DNA of 64,000 nt, taken from DSXH01 sp020724325. Lineage in GTDB: Bacteria; Bacteroidota; Ignavibacteria; Ignavibacteriales; Melioribacteraceae. The first letter of the stretch is position 1; each line of letters opens with the position of its first letter. Positions 52,464 to 62,642 of this stretch are shown in pieces. The stretch is taken from NCBI GenBank assembly GCA_040756515.1, contig JBFLYW010000016.1:1-64000 (forward strand), read 5' to 3'. The position numbers were made by a program, and so were the translations under genes. The notes beneath the pieces are model-generated. The model did not search any database. It was given only the letters and a program-made list of their open reading frames with translations, and was not told the DNA's origin.

Positions 52464-54023
52464 TTAAAATCTTGGTCTTCGCGGTCGTTCTTCGTTCGGA
52501 TCAAAATACTTCCTCGGAAGTTTTTCATCGCGCATAGCCGCATTATAAACGAATGCAGCCATAATAACGGCGGACTGCATCAAATCTCCGCGCATTGCAA
52601 GGTCATAAACATCCATATTTGAGTGATGTGTTCTGGTATCGTAATGAATTTCATCCTGAATAAATTGGAAGCCGGGCAGCCCAGCACCATCAAATGACTG
52701 ATGATCGGTTCCACCCGTATTTCTAATTGTAACGGTTGATGCGCCAAGCGTATGGAATGGCTTTAACCATTCTTCGAATATCGGTACTACTGCTTCGTTT
52801 CCCTGAGTATAAATACCCCTTATCTTTCCCGTTCCGTTATCGTAATTAAAATAAACAGAAAACTTTTCGTAGCCGGGTTTCTTTTCTTTTTTGTCGCGGT
52901 CAAAGAAATTATTCTTAACGTACTCTCTTGAACCAACCAGACCAACCTCTTCAGCATCCCACAAAGCAATTCTAATTGTTCTTCTTGGCTGCGCTCCAAT
53001 TTCTTTCAAGATTCTTACAGCTTCGAGAGCAACAGCGCATCCGGCTGAATTATCTGTTGCACCGGTTCCGGCATGCCACGTATCGAAATGACCGCCAAGT
53101 ATTACGATTTCATCTTTTAATTTTTTATCTGTGCCTGGTATTTCTGCAATAATATTGTACCCGAGCGAATCACTTTCAATAAAATTTGCCAGATATTCCA
53201 TTTCCAGTTTTACTGGAATATTCTGTTTCAATATTCTCACTATTCTGTTATAATGTTCAACAGCTATAACAATCTGAGGAATAGGAGCTGGTGAACTTTT
53301 ACGGTATGAACCGCCGCTCTGAACGAAGATTGTTCCATGTCTGCCCGGTGCAGGTTCTACAGCAACAGCAGCTCCTTCCTGCTCAAGAAATGCAGAGATC
53401 GATTGTCTTAATCTATTACGTGCGATGAATTCTTCTATTCTGTTAGCAAATGGAGATCTTGCACCCGGTTCTGGAAGCATCTGCAGGTCTTTAAGTTCTT
53501 GCCCGGTATATCTTTTGGCATCAGGTTCAAATGAAGTTGTTACTTCCTGTTCACCGTGCATAAAAACTATTGCGTCTTTCAGCTTACCTTTATACTGCTG
53601 AAGGTCTTCTTCCTTTTTAACATCCATTAAAACTGGTGAACTTTCAATAATTCCATTAAATCCGGAAGTCCACGCTTTTGGATATCCGATAATCGGCATG
53701 TATTGCGGTTGGGTCATTGCAAAGTAAAATTTTTTTAATTCCCATCCTCTGCCCAAAGTGCCCCATGGTTCCATTTTGGAATTTTGCAGACCGAGCTCGG
53801 TTAATTTATTCACAACCCATTTGCCGGCTTCTCTGTATTGATTAGAGCCGGCTAAACGTGGAGCGTAAATATCTGTGAGAAAGCTTAAATACTCCATTAC
53901 CTTAGAATTTTCAAGTCCTTCTCTTTTGATTCTTTGCATTACCTGGTGATCAATTTTTTCTTGTGCTAAAGATGTGAAGGAGATAAAAAATATTATAAAG
54001 AGTGAGAATGATTTATTAAACAT
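52464..54023 (-). CDS. M28-family exported zinc peptidase with PA domain
   Basis: 519 residues with a signal peptide (FSLFIIFFISFTSLAQ). A protease-associated insert (about 150-260) is followed by the catalytic domain: VILGGHFDTWHAGTGATDNSAG (His and bridging Asp), LWDAEEVGLVGS (Glu pair) and HYDTRTHHSNMDVYD (final His). The order matches carboxypeptidase Q-like M28 enzymes. It releases amino acids from peptides in the periplasm or outside. AGGAT precedes the ATG. The 3' end abuts repeat cluster D. Confidence 0.92.
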   Translation of the reverse strand: MFNKSFSLFIIFFISFTSLAQEKIDHQVMQRIKREGLENSKVMEYLSFLTDIYAPRLAGSNQYREAGKWVVNKLTELGLQNSKMEPWGTLGRGWELKKFYFAMTQPQYMPIIGYPKAWTSGFNGIIESSPVLMDVKKEEDLQQYKGKLKDAIVFMHGEQEVTTSFEPDAKRYTGQELKDLQMLPEPGARSPFANRIEEFIARNRLRQSISAFLEQEGAAVAVEPAPGRHGTIFVQSGGSYRKSSPAPIPQIVIAVEHYNRIVRILKQNIPVKLEMEYLANFIESDSLGYNIIAEIPGTDKKLKDEIVILGGHFDTWHAGTGATDNSAGCAVALEAVRILKEIGAQPRRTIRIALWDAEEVGLVGSREYVKNNFFDRDKKEKKPGYEKFSVYFNYDNGTGKIRGIYTQGNEAVVPIFEEWLKPFHTLGASTVTIRNTGGTDHQSFDGAGLPGFQFIQDEIHYDTRTHHSNMDVYDLAMRGDLMQSAVIMAAFVYNAAMRDEKLPRKYFDPNEERPRRPRF

Positions 54024-54039
54024 GACAATCCTAAATTTG

Positions 54040-54522
54040 TTATGAAAGAAATTTCTCTATTTGTCTTCTATGACGAAGAACATGAACGATTGCGTGTTCG
54101 AACATCATTTCAATATCGTAAAATCCCCATTTTGTATTCTGGCGGGTAGCAAGAATTTGATCTTCGGATAAATTCCAGAAACCCTCAACAGAGTTTGCGG
54201 TAAATGTTAATACTTTGTTTAATACTCTAGCAGAATCCTTTGCATTATCAATTTTGAATTCGGGTTTGACGGGAACAAGAGCTAAAAATATTCTTATTTG
54301 ATTTGCATATCTGTAAGCGGCATCGATAACGTGATTCATAATTGATTTTATTGATCTGCAATGTTCGTCGGTTGTGTTTGGATCGTAAATTTTACTGAAC
54401 TTATCATCTGGTAAATTATCAATTAGTAAAATTAACTCGGAAGCAGCGCGTTCATATTCGTCCATTAATGCACCTATAGAACCGTTCCTTAAATTTTTTT
54501 TATTCATCGTTAACGGATACAC
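54040..54522 (-). CDS. DinB-like four-helix protein
   Basis: 160 residues from a GTG at 54522, favoured by GAGGT nine bases upstream; the ATG at 54507 has no site. The helical layout and ligand histidines (MNHVIDAAYRYANQI, FEHAIVHVLRHRRQIE) are of the DinB/YfiT type. It lies 16 bases before the M28 peptidase gene on the same strand. Function is unknown beyond the fold. Confidence 0.8.
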   Translation of the reverse strand: MYPLTMNKKNLRNGSIGALMDEYERAASELILLIDNLPDDKFSKIYDPNTTDEHCRSIKSIMNHVIDAAYRYANQIRIFLALVPVKPEFKIDNAKDSARVLNKVLTFTANSVEGFWNLSEDQILATRQNTKWGFYDIEMMFEHAIVHVLRHRRQIEKFLS

Positions 54523-54581
54523 TTGTTAAATACCTCTAACCGAAAATAGTAAATTATTATTAATAGCTCCTATCATATATT

Positions 54582-57500
54582 TTAATCACTCGCATCATAA
54601 TTTAATATAGGACGGAGCCATTTTTCTGCCTCTTTAAGACTGATTCCTTTTCTTTTTCTGTAATCATCAACCTGGTCTTTATTTATTTTGCCAACGGAAA
54701 AGTATTTGGCTTCTGGGTTGGCGAAATATAACCCGCATACAGAAGCAGCCGGATACATTGCCAGACTCTCGGTAAGACTTATCCCAATTTTATTTTTTAC
54801 ATCTAATAATTTCCAGATAGTCAATTTTTCCGAGTGGTCCGGCTGAGCGGAGTAGCCGGGAGCCGGTCTTATGCCCGTATATTTTTCATCTATTAATTCG
54901 GTGTTGGTGTAATCCTCTTCCTTTGCGTAACCCCAAATTTCCTTGCGTACTTTAAAATGCAGATATTCTGCAAACGCTTCTGCAAGCCGGTCTGCTACGG
55001 CTTTGATCATTATAATATTATAATCGTCATGCTCATTAGTAAATTTTTCAATCAGAGTTTCAATGCCAATTCCGGTGGTAACGGCAAACATTCCTATGTA
55101 ATCAGCTGCACCGGAAAATTTTGGTGCAATAAAATCTGCCAACGCAACGTTTGGAATATCCTGGGATTTAATAATCTGCTGACGTAAAGTATGCAAAGTT
55201 GCAAGTAATCCTTTTCGATTCTCATCCGAATAAATTTCGATATCGTCTTCAAAAGAATTAGCCGGAAAAATGCCAACAATGCCATTTGCTGTAAGGAGCC
55301 GGTTATTTATTATTTTATCGAGAAGAATATTGGCATCTTTATAAATTCTTTTTGCTTCACTACCATAATTGTTGTTAAATATTTCTGGATATTTTCCTTT
55401 TAGTTCCCACGTGGAGAAGAATGGAGTCCAATCGATATATTTTTTTATTATTGATATATCTACATCTTTGAAAACCGAAATACCAGGATTATCAGGTTTG
55501 TGCGGTTTTACATTCTGCCAGTTTAGTATCAGTTTATTTTTTCTTGCATCTTCAATTGATAGATAATGTCTAACAGTTTTTCTTTTATTATGGTCGATGC
55601 GGAGTTTTTCATATTCATTTTTAACTTCGAGCTGAAATGCTTTCTTATTCTCATCATTCAATAAATTGCTAACAACATTAACACTTTTTGAGGCATCTAT
55701 TACATGAATAACCGTATGAGAATATTCTGGAGCAATTTTAACGGCAGTATGAATACGCGAAGTTGTAGCACCTCCAATTAGAAGAGGAATTTTTAATTCC
55801 ATCCTTTCCATTTCCTTAGCGAGGTGTACCATCTCATCTAAAGATGGAGTAATTAACCCGCTCAACCCGATAATGTCTACTTTCTTCTCAATTGCGGTAG
55901 AAAGAATTTTATCGGAAGGAACCATTACGCCCAGGTCAATAACATCATAATTATTACAGCCGAGCACTACACCCACAATGTTTTTACCAATATCATGCAC
56001 ATCGCCTTTAACTGTAGCGAGCAATATAGTAGGAGATGATTTGACAGAATTATTATGCAAATTTTGTTTTTCGAGATGCGGAATCAAAACAGCTACGGCT
56101 TTTTTCATTACACGCGCACTCTTAACAACTTGCGGTAAAAACATTTTGCCTGAACCGAATAAATCCCCAACTATATTCATTCCGTCCATTAAAGGACCTT
56201 CTATAATTTCAAGAACCGATGAATATTTTTTTAATGCTTCTTCAGAATCTTTTTCTATATAGTCTGTAATCCCGTTTATCAAAGAGTATTTTAATCTTTC
56301 TTCTAAAGAAAGAGCTTGCCATTTATCGGCACTCTTTTCAGTTTTATTCTCTACGGCAGTATTGTTTGCATATTCAACTAAGCGTTCTGTTGCATCATTT
56401 CTGCGGTTAAGTAAAACATCTTCAACAAGTTCCAACAAGTCTTTTGGAATTTCTTCGTAGAGGGCAAGCTGACCGGCATTTACAATGCCCATATCCATTC
56501 CGGATTCTACAGCATGATAAAGAAAAGCGGAATGCATAGCTTCTCTCACTATATTATTTCCCCTGAAAGAGAAAGACACATTGCTAACGCCTCCGCTTAC
56601 TTTGGCATAAGGAAGGTTTTTCTTAATCCACCTTGCAGCTTCAAAATAATCGAGTGCATATTGATTATGCTCTTCAATTCCGGTAGCAACTGCAAAAATA
56701 TTTGGATCGAAAATAATATCTTGTGGAGGAAATCCTACTTCTCCGGTTAAAATTTTATATGCACGTTCGCAAATTTTAATTTTTCTTTCGAATGTATCTG
56801 CCTGTCCCTCTTCGTCAAAAGCCATAACAATAATAGCAGCGCCGTACATCAATATTTTACGCGCTTGCTCTTTGAAAATTTGTTCGCCTTCTTTTAATGA
56901 AATCGAATTAACAATTCCTTTTCCCTGTAAGCATTTAAGTCCCGCTTCAATAACATTCCACCTGGATGAATCGATCATAATAGGAATTTTTGCAATGTCA
57001 GGTTCGGCAGATAACAAGTTTAAGAATTTGGTCATCGCTTCTTCGGAGTTTATAAGTCCCTCGTCCATATTCACATCCAGAATCTGGGCGCCGTTTTCAA
57101 CTTGTTCTCGTGCTACAGTTAATGCTTCTTCAAATTTTCCATCTTTAATAAGACGGGCAAATTTTTTAGATCCTGTTACATTAGTTCTTTCGCCAACGTT
57201 TATAAAATTGGAATCGGGTCTAAAAATCAGCGGTTCCATACCGCATAATTTAAGATAAGGTTCGACATCAGGAATTTTTCTGGGTTTATATTTTTTTGCT
57301 AAGCTGGAAAAGTATTTGATATGCTCTGGAGTTGTGCCGCAGCATCCTCCAATAATATTAACATATCCTGATTCAAGAAATTCTTCTATAACAGAAGCCA
57401 TAGAAGATGGTGTTTCATCGTAAAGTCCGAATTCATTAGGTAAGCCGGCATTAGGATATAGACTAACAAATGTATTCGCAATTCTCGATAATTCCGAAAT

Positions 57501-58274
57501 GAATGACCTCATTTGAGAAGCACCGAGCGAACAATTTAATCCAACACTTAATAAATTTTTTGTATGAGAAACAGAAATATAAAATGCTTCTGTATTCTGA
57601 CCAGAAAGGGTTCTTCCGCTCATATCAATTATAGAACCTGACAGCATAATAGGAAGTTCTATACCTGTAACTGCCATTAACTCCATTATTCCTACTATAG
57701 CAGCTTTGGAGTTGAGTGTGTCTATAATAGTTTCAACAAGTAAAATGTCTGCACCTCCGTCTATCAGTCCTCTGGCTTGTTCTTTGTAAGAATCTTTCAT
57801 CTGATCGAAAGAGACGGATCTGAATCCGGCGTCCATTATATCGGGTGAAAGTGATAGAGTTTTGTTTGTTGGTCCTAAAGCTCCTGCAACAAAACGTGGT
57901 TTAGACGGATCTTGTAAAGTGAATTCATTAGCAGCTTCTTTAGCAATTTTTGCCGCTTGGTAATTGATCTGATATACAAGATGCTCTGTTTTATAGTCTG
58001 CTTGCGAAACTGCGTTGGCATTAAAAGTATTTGTTTCTATAATATCTGAACCGGCTTCAAGGTATTGGCGGTGTATGTTTTTTATTATCTCTGGCTGGGT
58101 TAATACGAGCAGATCATTGTTCCCCTTAATTTCTACAGGATGATTATTAAATATCCCTTGGCGGAATTGCTCTTCGGTAAGGTTATGTTTTTGAATTAAT
58201 GTACCCATTGCGCCATCAAGAATAAGAATCCTTTCCTGTAAAATAGATTTGATTCTGAATAAATTGCTGCTCAT
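54582..58274 (-). CDS. metH: Cobalamin-dependent methionine synthase
   Basis: 1230 residues, the full length expected. Domains in order: homocysteine-binding barrel (about 10-330; VGLNCSLGA and GGCCGTTPEHI give the zinc cysteines), pterin-binding barrel (about 350-620; NVGERTNVTGSKKF), cap (about 650-740), B12-binding Rossmann domain (about 750-890; DVHDIGKNIVGVVLGC with the cobalt-ligand His) and activation domain (about 940-1230; ELKGKYPEIF, RPAPGYSAQPDHSEK). It makes methionine from homocysteine and methyl-tetrahydrofolate. No cobalamin or SAM riboswitch is recognisable in the 181 bases upstream. Confidence 0.97.
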   Translation of the reverse strand: MSSNLFRIKSILQERILILDGAMGTLIQKHNLTEEQFRQGIFNNHPVEIKGNNDLLVLTQPEIIKNIHRQYLEAGSDIIETNTFNANAVSQADYKTEHLVYQINYQAAKIAKEAANEFTLQDPSKPRFVAGALGPTNKTLSLSPDIMDAGFRSVSFDQMKDSYKEQARGLIDGGADILLVETIIDTLNSKAAIVGIMELMAVTGIELPIMLSGSIIDMSGRTLSGQNTEAFYISVSHTKNLLSVGLNCSLGASQMRSFISELSRIANTFVSLYPNAGLPNEFGLYDETPSSMASVIEEFLESGYVNIIGGCCGTTPEHIKYFSSLAKKYKPRKIPDVEPYLKLCGMEPLIFRPDSNFINVGERTNVTGSKKFARLIKDGKFEEALTVAREQVENGAQILDVNMDEGLINSEEAMTKFLNLLSAEPDIAKIPIMIDSSRWNVIEAGLKCLQGKGIVNSISLKEGEQIFKEQARKILMYGAAIIVMAFDEEGQADTFERKIKICERAYKILTGEVGFPPQDIIFDPNIFAVATGIEEHNQYALDYFEAARWIKKNLPYAKVSGGVSNVSFSFRGNNIVREAMHSAFLYHAVESGMDMGIVNAGQLALYEEIPKDLLELVEDVLLNRRNDATERLVEYANNTAVENKTEKSADKWQALSLEERLKYSLINGITDYIEKDSEEALKKYSSVLEIIEGPLMDGMNIVGDLFGSGKMFLPQVVKSARVMKKAVAVLIPHLEKQNLHNNSVKSSPTILLATVKGDVHDIGKNIVGVVLGCNNYDVIDLGVMVPSDKILSTAIEKKVDIIGLSGLITPSLDEMVHLAKEMERMELKIPLLIGGATTSRIHTAVKIAPEYSHTVIHVIDASKSVNVVSNLLNDENKKAFQLEVKNEYEKLRIDHNKRKTVRHYLSIEDARKNKLILNWQNVKPHKPDNPGISVFKDVDISIIKKYIDWTPFFSTWELKGKYPEIFNNNYGSEAKRIYKDANILLDKIINNRLLTANGIVGIFPANSFEDDIEIYSDENRKGLLATLHTLRQQIIKSQDIPNVALADFIAPKFSGAADYIGMFAVTTGIGIETLIEKFTNEHDDYNIIMIKAVADRLAEAFAEYLHFKVRKEIWGYAKEEDYTNTELIDEKYTGIRPAPGYSAQPDHSEKLTIWKLLDVKNKIGISLTESLAMYPAASVCGLYFANPEAKYFSVGKINKDQVDDYRKRKGISLKEAEKWLRPILNYDASD

Positions 58275-58455
58275 ATCAGTTTGTACTTTTTTGTTTTCAT
58301 TTCCGGAATTTGAAACTATTTATCTTGAGCAAAATAAAAATGACAATCATGATTCCAAGTAAACAACTATGATTGCCAGAAAAATATAGAAGCTTTGATT
58401 CAAATTATAGTTATACTTAACTTTCGCTCAAATATAATAAATAAAAGAGAAGATT

Positions 58456-59439
58456 ATGATAGTTGTTACCGGAGGTGCGGGTTTTATAGGAAGCGCAATT
58501 ATCTGGAAACTTAACAGAATGGGAATTAATAATATTATAATTGTTGATGAGCTGGGTAAGGATGATAAGTGGAAAAATCTGCTTGGACTTAATTATGAGG
58601 ATTTTATACATAAAGACGACTTCATTTCAATGATAATGAGCCGAAATGTTCCTTTCAAGATATCGGCAGTTATTCACATGGGGGCTTGCTCTTCTACTAC
58701 AGAAAAAGATGCAGACTACCTGATGAATAACAATGTTCATTACTCACAGAAACTTGCAAAGTATTCGCTTGCTAACGGAATCAGGTTTATTTATGCTTCT
58801 TCTGCAGCTACATACGGCGACGGCTCTAATGGCTATGAGGATGATGATTCTTCTCTTACCAGTCTCCATCCGTTAAACATGTATGGTTATTCAAAACATA
58901 TTTTTGATACGTGGATAAAAAGAAATGGATTTATGGATAAAGTTGTTGGGCTGAAATTCTTTAACGTATACGGACCTAATGAATATCATAAAGGAGAAAT
59001 GAGAAGTGTAGTTCTCAAAGCATTTGAACAGGCGCGTGATACAGGTAAAGTAAAATTATTCAAATCGTATAAACCCGAATATAGAGACGGAGAGCAGAAG
59101 AGGGACTTTATTTTTGTTAAAGATGCTGTAGATATGACTCTTCACTTCTATGAGAATCCAAAATATAACGGATTGTACAATATTGGAACGGGTCGTGCAC
59201 AAACATGGTTGGATCTGGTCTATTCAGTATTCGAGGCGCTCGGAAAACCGGTTAATATTGAATTCATAGATATGCCAGATGAAATAAGAAGCAAGTATCA
59301 ATATTTTACTGAAGCAGATACAACTAAAATTAAACTTGCCGGTTACGGTAAGAAAATAATGAATCTTAGAGAAGGTGTAACGGACTATATAAAAAATTAC
59401 CTGTTGAAAAAAAATTATTTGGGTTTAACAACAGAATAA
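58456..59439 (+). CDS. hldD: ADP-L-glycero-D-manno-heptose 6-epimerase
   Basis: 327 residues, usual length. NAD(P) site VTGGAGFIGSAIIWKLN, the HldD signature DELGKDDKWKNL, YASSAATYGDG and the catalytic YGYSK (Tyr and Lys), with LKFFNVYGPNEYHKGEMRS. It makes the ADP-heptose used in LPS core by GT9 enzymes such as the one at 34758. It is divergent from metH and leads a short run of genes (four-helix, Nudix, membrane protein). Confidence 0.95.
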   Translation: MIVVTGGAGFIGSAIIWKLNRMGINNIIIVDELGKDDKWKNLLGLNYEDFIHKDDFISMIMSRNVPFKISAVIHMGACSSTTEKDADYLMNNNVHYSQKLAKYSLANGIRFIYASSAATYGDGSNGYEDDDSSLTSLHPLNMYGYSKHIFDTWIKRNGFMDKVVGLKFFNVYGPNEYHKGEMRSVVLKAFEQARDTGKVKLFKSYKPEYRDGEQKRDFIFVKDAVDMTLHFYENPKYNGLYNIGTGRAQTWLDLVYSVFEALGKPVNIEFIDMPDEIRSKYQYFTEADTTKIKLAGYGKKIMNLREGVTDYIKNYLLKKNYLGLTTE

Positions 59440-59451
59440 ACCGGAGGCAAG

Positions 59452-59799
59452 TTGGTTAAAGACACAACCCGCGGAGAATTCAGAAAACGTCTCTATTTTC
59501 TTACGCTAAAGCTAATAGAGTTTATAGATCACTTACCTAAAGACAATGTATCATTAAAAATGGCTGACGAGCTTTTTGGAAGCGGAACAAGTGTTATCAG
59601 CAATTATATTGAAGCAACTGCTGCCGTATCTAAAAAGGATCTGAAAGATTATACACTTGCCGCCGTAAAATTTGCAAACGAATGCAAATTATGGTTAGCA
59701 CTTGTAAGAGATAGTAAACGCGCTAAACCCGAAAAGGTAAAATGGTTTCTTGAAGAACTTGATGATATTTCTAAACTTCTTTCCGACTCCATTAAATAA
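59452..59799 (+). CDS. Four-helix-bundle protein (23S rRNA-IVP family)
   Basis: 115 residues from a TTG fixed by GGAGG four bases upstream. Motifs typical of the family: FRKRLYFLTLKLIEFIDHLP, ELFGSGTSVISNYIEA and KFANECKLWLALVRDSKR. The family is named after proteins encoded in intervening sequences of 23S rRNA but many copies, as here, are free-standing. Its role is unknown. It starts 12 bases after hldD. Confidence 0.9.
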   Translation: MVKDTTRGEFRKRLYFLTLKLIEFIDHLPKDNVSLKMADELFGSGTSVISNYIEATAAVSKKDLKDYTLAAVKFANECKLWLALVRDSKRAKPEKVKWFLEELDDISKLLSDSIK

Positions 59800-59806
59800 G
59801 AAGAAT

Positions 59807-60265
59807 ATGCAATTAGCAACGCTCTGTTACGTAATAGATAATAACAAAACTCTTATGCTTCACCGTATCAAAAAGAAGAACGATCTCCATGAGGGAAAAT
59901 GGAACGGACTTGGCGGTAAGTTTGAACCCGGCGAAACTCCCGAAGAGTGTGTTATTCGTGAAGTGAAAGAGGAGAGCGGGTTACTAATCAAAAATCCGCG
60001 GCTGCATGGTTTTATTACTTTTCCGATGTTCGACTGTAAAAAGGATTGGTATGTTTTTATGTTTACTGCAAATAACTTTGAAGGAAAGTTGATCGATTCC
60101 CGCGAAGGGAAATTGATGTGGATTCCAAATGAAAAATTGCCCGACTTAAACTTATGGGAGGGTGATAGAATTTTTATGCCCTGGCTTTTCCAAGATAAAT
60201 TTTTTAGCGCACGTTTCATTTATTCAAACGGGAAAATGAAAAGTTATAATGTAGAGTTTTATTAA
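59807..60265 (+). CDS. Nudix hydrolase, MutT-like
   Basis: About 152 residues from the ATG at 59807, seven bases after the previous stop; a longer frame would overlap the four-helix gene. The Nudix box is complete: GGKFEPGETPEECVIREVKEES. It is written here in parts: G-x5-E, REVKEESGL. A role in clearing 8-oxo-dGTP or related nucleotides is probable from the N-terminus (LATLCYVIDNNKTLMLHR). Confidence 0.9.
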   Translation: MQLATLCYVIDNNKTLMLHRIKKKNDLHEGKWNGLGGKFEPGETPEECVIREVKEESGLLIKNPRLHGFITFPMFDCKKDWYVFMFTANNFEGKLIDSREGKLMWIPNEKLPDLNLWEGDRIFMPWLFQDKFFSARFIYSNGKMKSYNVEFY

Positions 60266-60285
60266 TACCGGCGGGAGGATTGTAA

Positions 60286-60834
60286 ATGCCAAGATTATAT
60301 ACGCCAAGAGAGGAAGAAAAATCAAAATCTGTAGACCTTAATCAGGAAAGGTATTTTGTTGAAACGCTTCTGAGTCAAAGAACCCACTTCTTTATAATAT
60401 TTTTTGTTGTCCTGGTTGTAGGCGTAATTGCAGCAGCTAACTTTTCTCATAACTACATTGTTATAGTTCTATCGATAGGAACAATAATTTCATGGGGATT
60501 AACATTAACAATTCTAAAATTATCGCTGCGTATAAAGTATCTTGACAAAAAACTTGGTTCGGAAGGAACTAACATTGTTACTTCATTTTTGAAACTCCCT
60601 TTCAAAGTATTGGGGTGGATAAGCGATATATTTATTCCGGTGCTGTGTTCCTTATTAATAACAACAGGTTTAATTTTATCAACGTCTGGTTATCTTGATA
60701 CAAAATTAATTCCGCCAAAAGTAGAAGAAAAGTTTAAAGAGAGTATTAAGATGGATAAAGACACTGTAAAAAAAGCTACGCAGCCGGAGAGAATAAAAGA
60801 GTTTAAAAGCATCGATAGTGTAATTCAGAAATAA
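60286..60834 (+). CDS. Membrane protein, three helices
   Basis: 182 residues. A charged N-terminus is followed by two helices (FFIIFFVVLVVGVIAAANF, YIVIVLSIGTIISWGLTLTI) and a third (FIPVLCSLLITTGLILSTSGY), then a Lys/Glu-rich tail. No family recognised. GGGAGGA precedes the ATG. It closes the hldD run and meets the convergent hydrolase gene across five bases. Confidence 0.75.
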   Translation: MPRLYTPREEEKSKSVDLNQERYFVETLLSQRTHFFIIFFVVLVVGVIAAANFSHNYIVIVLSIGTIISWGLTLTILKLSLRIKYLDKKLGSEGTNIVTSFLKLPFKVLGWISDIFIPVLCSLLITTGLILSTSGYLDTKLIPPKVEEKFKESIKMDKDTVKKATQPERIKEFKSIDSVIQK

Positions 60835-60839
60835 TACTT

Positions 60840-61637
60840 TTACAAAACAACTTTTCTTTTTAAGAAACCGCTTATAAGGTCATTTACATTAGCGGGATTT
60901 TCCAGCGGAGTTATGTGTGCAGCCAGAGGAACAACGGCAAATTCAGCACCGGGAATTTTTTCTGCCATTGTGCGCATTACTAAAGGCGGAGTTAGTTTAT
61001 CGAATGAACCGCAAATAACAAGAGTTGGAATTTTTATGTCCGGTAAAAATTGAGTTGTGTCAGTTCTGCTCATAATTGCAATTAAACATCCCTTAACTCC
61101 AACCGGATTATGCATAAAGGATTTTTGTAAAGTTCTTTCGAACATCTCTTTCTTTTCAATTGGGGCATCATCTGCAAAGCAATTTGTTACAAATGATTTT
61201 GTAAATTTTTCTAATCCTTCTGTATTAATTTGGTTGATACCGGCGGAGCGTTTCAATTTACCAGCGTTGTCATCAGCTTCTGGCCGCGTATCTAAAAGAA
61301 TAAGAGCTGAAAAGAGGATCTGATTTCTTTCAACTGCTCGTAATGCAATGTATCCGCCCATCGAAAGTCCGCATAAGACCGGACTGTTAAGCTTAAGTTC
61401 AGAGATTATTGAGAATAAATCATCAACAAAAAATTCCATTGTGTATTGACCATCTCCTACAATACTTAATCCAAGTCCACGCACGTCGTATGCAACGCAG
61501 TAATAATTTTCCTTAAGAAAACTTATCTGATTTTCCCACATGGTATGATCAAATGGAAATCCATGCACAAAGATTATCGATTGTTTTTTTTCATCTCCAA
61601 ATGTATTAACCGAAAGCCCGTTAATTAGTCTTTTCAT
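60840..61637 (-). CDS. Alpha/beta hydrolase
   Basis: About 265 residues; start at the ATG at 61637 because AAGGGA stands five bases before it. IIFVHGFPFDHTMWENQ gives the oxyanion region, CGLSMGGYIALRA the nucleophile Ser, CGSFDKLTPP the Asp and LAAHITPLENP the His. It is of the 3-oxoadipate enol-lactonase/BioH-like type; the substrate is unknown. No signal peptide. Confidence 0.9.
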   Translation of the reverse strand: MKRLINGLSVNTFGDEKKQSIIFVHGFPFDHTMWENQISFLKENYYCVAYDVRGLGLSIVGDGQYTMEFFVDDLFSIISELKLNSPVLCGLSMGGYIALRAVERNQILFSALILLDTRPEADDNAGKLKRSAGINQINTEGLEKFTKSFVTNCFADDAPIEKKEMFERTLQKSFMHNPVGVKGCLIAIMSRTDTTQFLPDIKIPTLVICGSFDKLTPPLVMRTMAEKIPGAEFAVVPLAAHITPLENPANVNDLISGFLKRKVVL

Positions 61638-61816
61638 ATATCCCTTTTTCATAAAATTATATGCAAAAATAGTCTATTCATGTAAGCATTCCAAGATTGT
61701 GATCTCTGCTAATTATTCAAATTTCTTTGTGGTTATTAATAATACCGGTAATTATATTAAACCATTGATAATGGCGGGTTGTCAATTAATCGTAAAATTT
61801 ACAAATGGAGGTAAGC

Positions 61817-62509
61817 ATGCAAAAAAATATTTCTCTCAAAATGTTGGCGTCCTTATTAATTTTAGGAGCATGGGGCTGTAGCCAAACTAACGAGGTTGAG
61901 CCTGTAAAACCGGTCAACTTCGACTCACCTCAATTCATTATTATAGATAATAACGATCTTCTTAACGGAATTGAAGATGCTACATTAGATTCGGACTTAA
62001 AATTGAGTTCATCTCTATTCAACTTTGGAATACTATCACTTACTAATAGTCTTAGTGCAAACGACCCGAAGATGCGCGGAATACCTTGGCTGGAAAATTT
62101 TGATTTCTCAAAACAGCTCGGCTTAATCTTCCGCAAATTAAATCTTACCGAAACACAGATAACCGATATTCGTGCTTTAATGAAAACTTATCATGAATCG
62201 CTAAAACCATTGCTGAAAGAATTTCAGGACGCTAATAAAGAAATTGTGAAAGCGGCTAATGAAAAGCGTAAATTAATTATGGATGATTTGAAGAATAATA
62301 AAATTACGCGTCAGGAAGCAAATGAAGCAATCAAAAAACTGAATCTTGAGACGCGCCAAAAGATAAAAGATAACCCTGAATCAGAAAGAATTAGAGATTT
62401 AATCTGCATGTTGAATAAAAAATTGCTGGAAGATATTAAAGCTTTATTAACCGCGGATCAAATTGTGAAATGGGACTTAATGATAAAGAGAATTCAATTG
62501 CCGTGCTGA
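61817..62509 (+). CDS. Spy/CpxP-like lipoprotein
   Basis: About 230 residues from the ATG at 61817 (GGAGGT upstream). A lipobox (LLILGAWGC) is followed by a helical protein with charged repeats. LNLTETQITDIRALMKTYHES and LLTADQIVKWDLMI resemble the LTxxQ motifs of Spy/CpxP periplasmic chaperones, and a long Lys-rich helix lies between them. Periplasmic stress or chaperone function is inferred. The ORF ends before MITE-like copy 2. Confidence 0.78.
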   Translation: MQKNISLKMLASLLILGAWGCSQTNEVEPVKPVNFDSPQFIIIDNNDLLNGIEDATLDSDLKLSSSLFNFGILSLTNSLSANDPKMRGIPWLENFDFSKQLGLIFRKLNLTETQITDIRALMKTYHESLKPLLKEFQDANKEIVKAANEKRKLIMDDLKNNKITRQEANEAIKKLNLETRQKIKDNPESERIRDLICMLNKKLLEDIKALLTADQIVKWDLMIKRIQLPC

Positions 62510-62528
62510 GTTAAAATGAAAATTTTAT

Positions 62529-62637
62529 GATGTTGTCTCAGAAGTAAATCTTTTTAAAGAATAGCACACAGATTAACACGGATTTAAACAGATTACCGCT
62601 GATTTAAAAATTGAATAATTACTTTTGAGACAACATC
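62529..62637. repeat. MITE-like element, copy 2
   Basis: 109 bases with 18-base inverted ends: GATGTTGTCTCAGAAGTA (62529-62546) and TACTTTTGAGACAACATC (62620-62637), one mismatch. The core (ATCTTTTTAAAGAATAGCACA, GGATTTAAACAGATT) is shared with 3088-3218. It lies between the 3' ends of two convergent genes, where it could serve as a two-way terminator. It contains the 'acagattaacacggattt' motif seen in many environmental genomes. Confidence 0.7.
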
Positions 62638-62642
62638 TTTTA

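Noticed and set aside
52298..52543. 81-codon - strand ORF
   Set aside because: It overlaps the M28 peptidase in another frame and the rest is repeat cluster D.
58275..58455. Cobalamin or SAM riboswitch before metH
   Set aside because: The 181-base divergent spacer shows no B12-box or SAM-box core and is too short when shared with the hldD promoter.
59452..59799. Intervening sequence inside 23S rRNA
   Set aside because: The four-helix protein is of that family, but its neighbours are hldD and Nudix genes and no rRNA sequence is seen.
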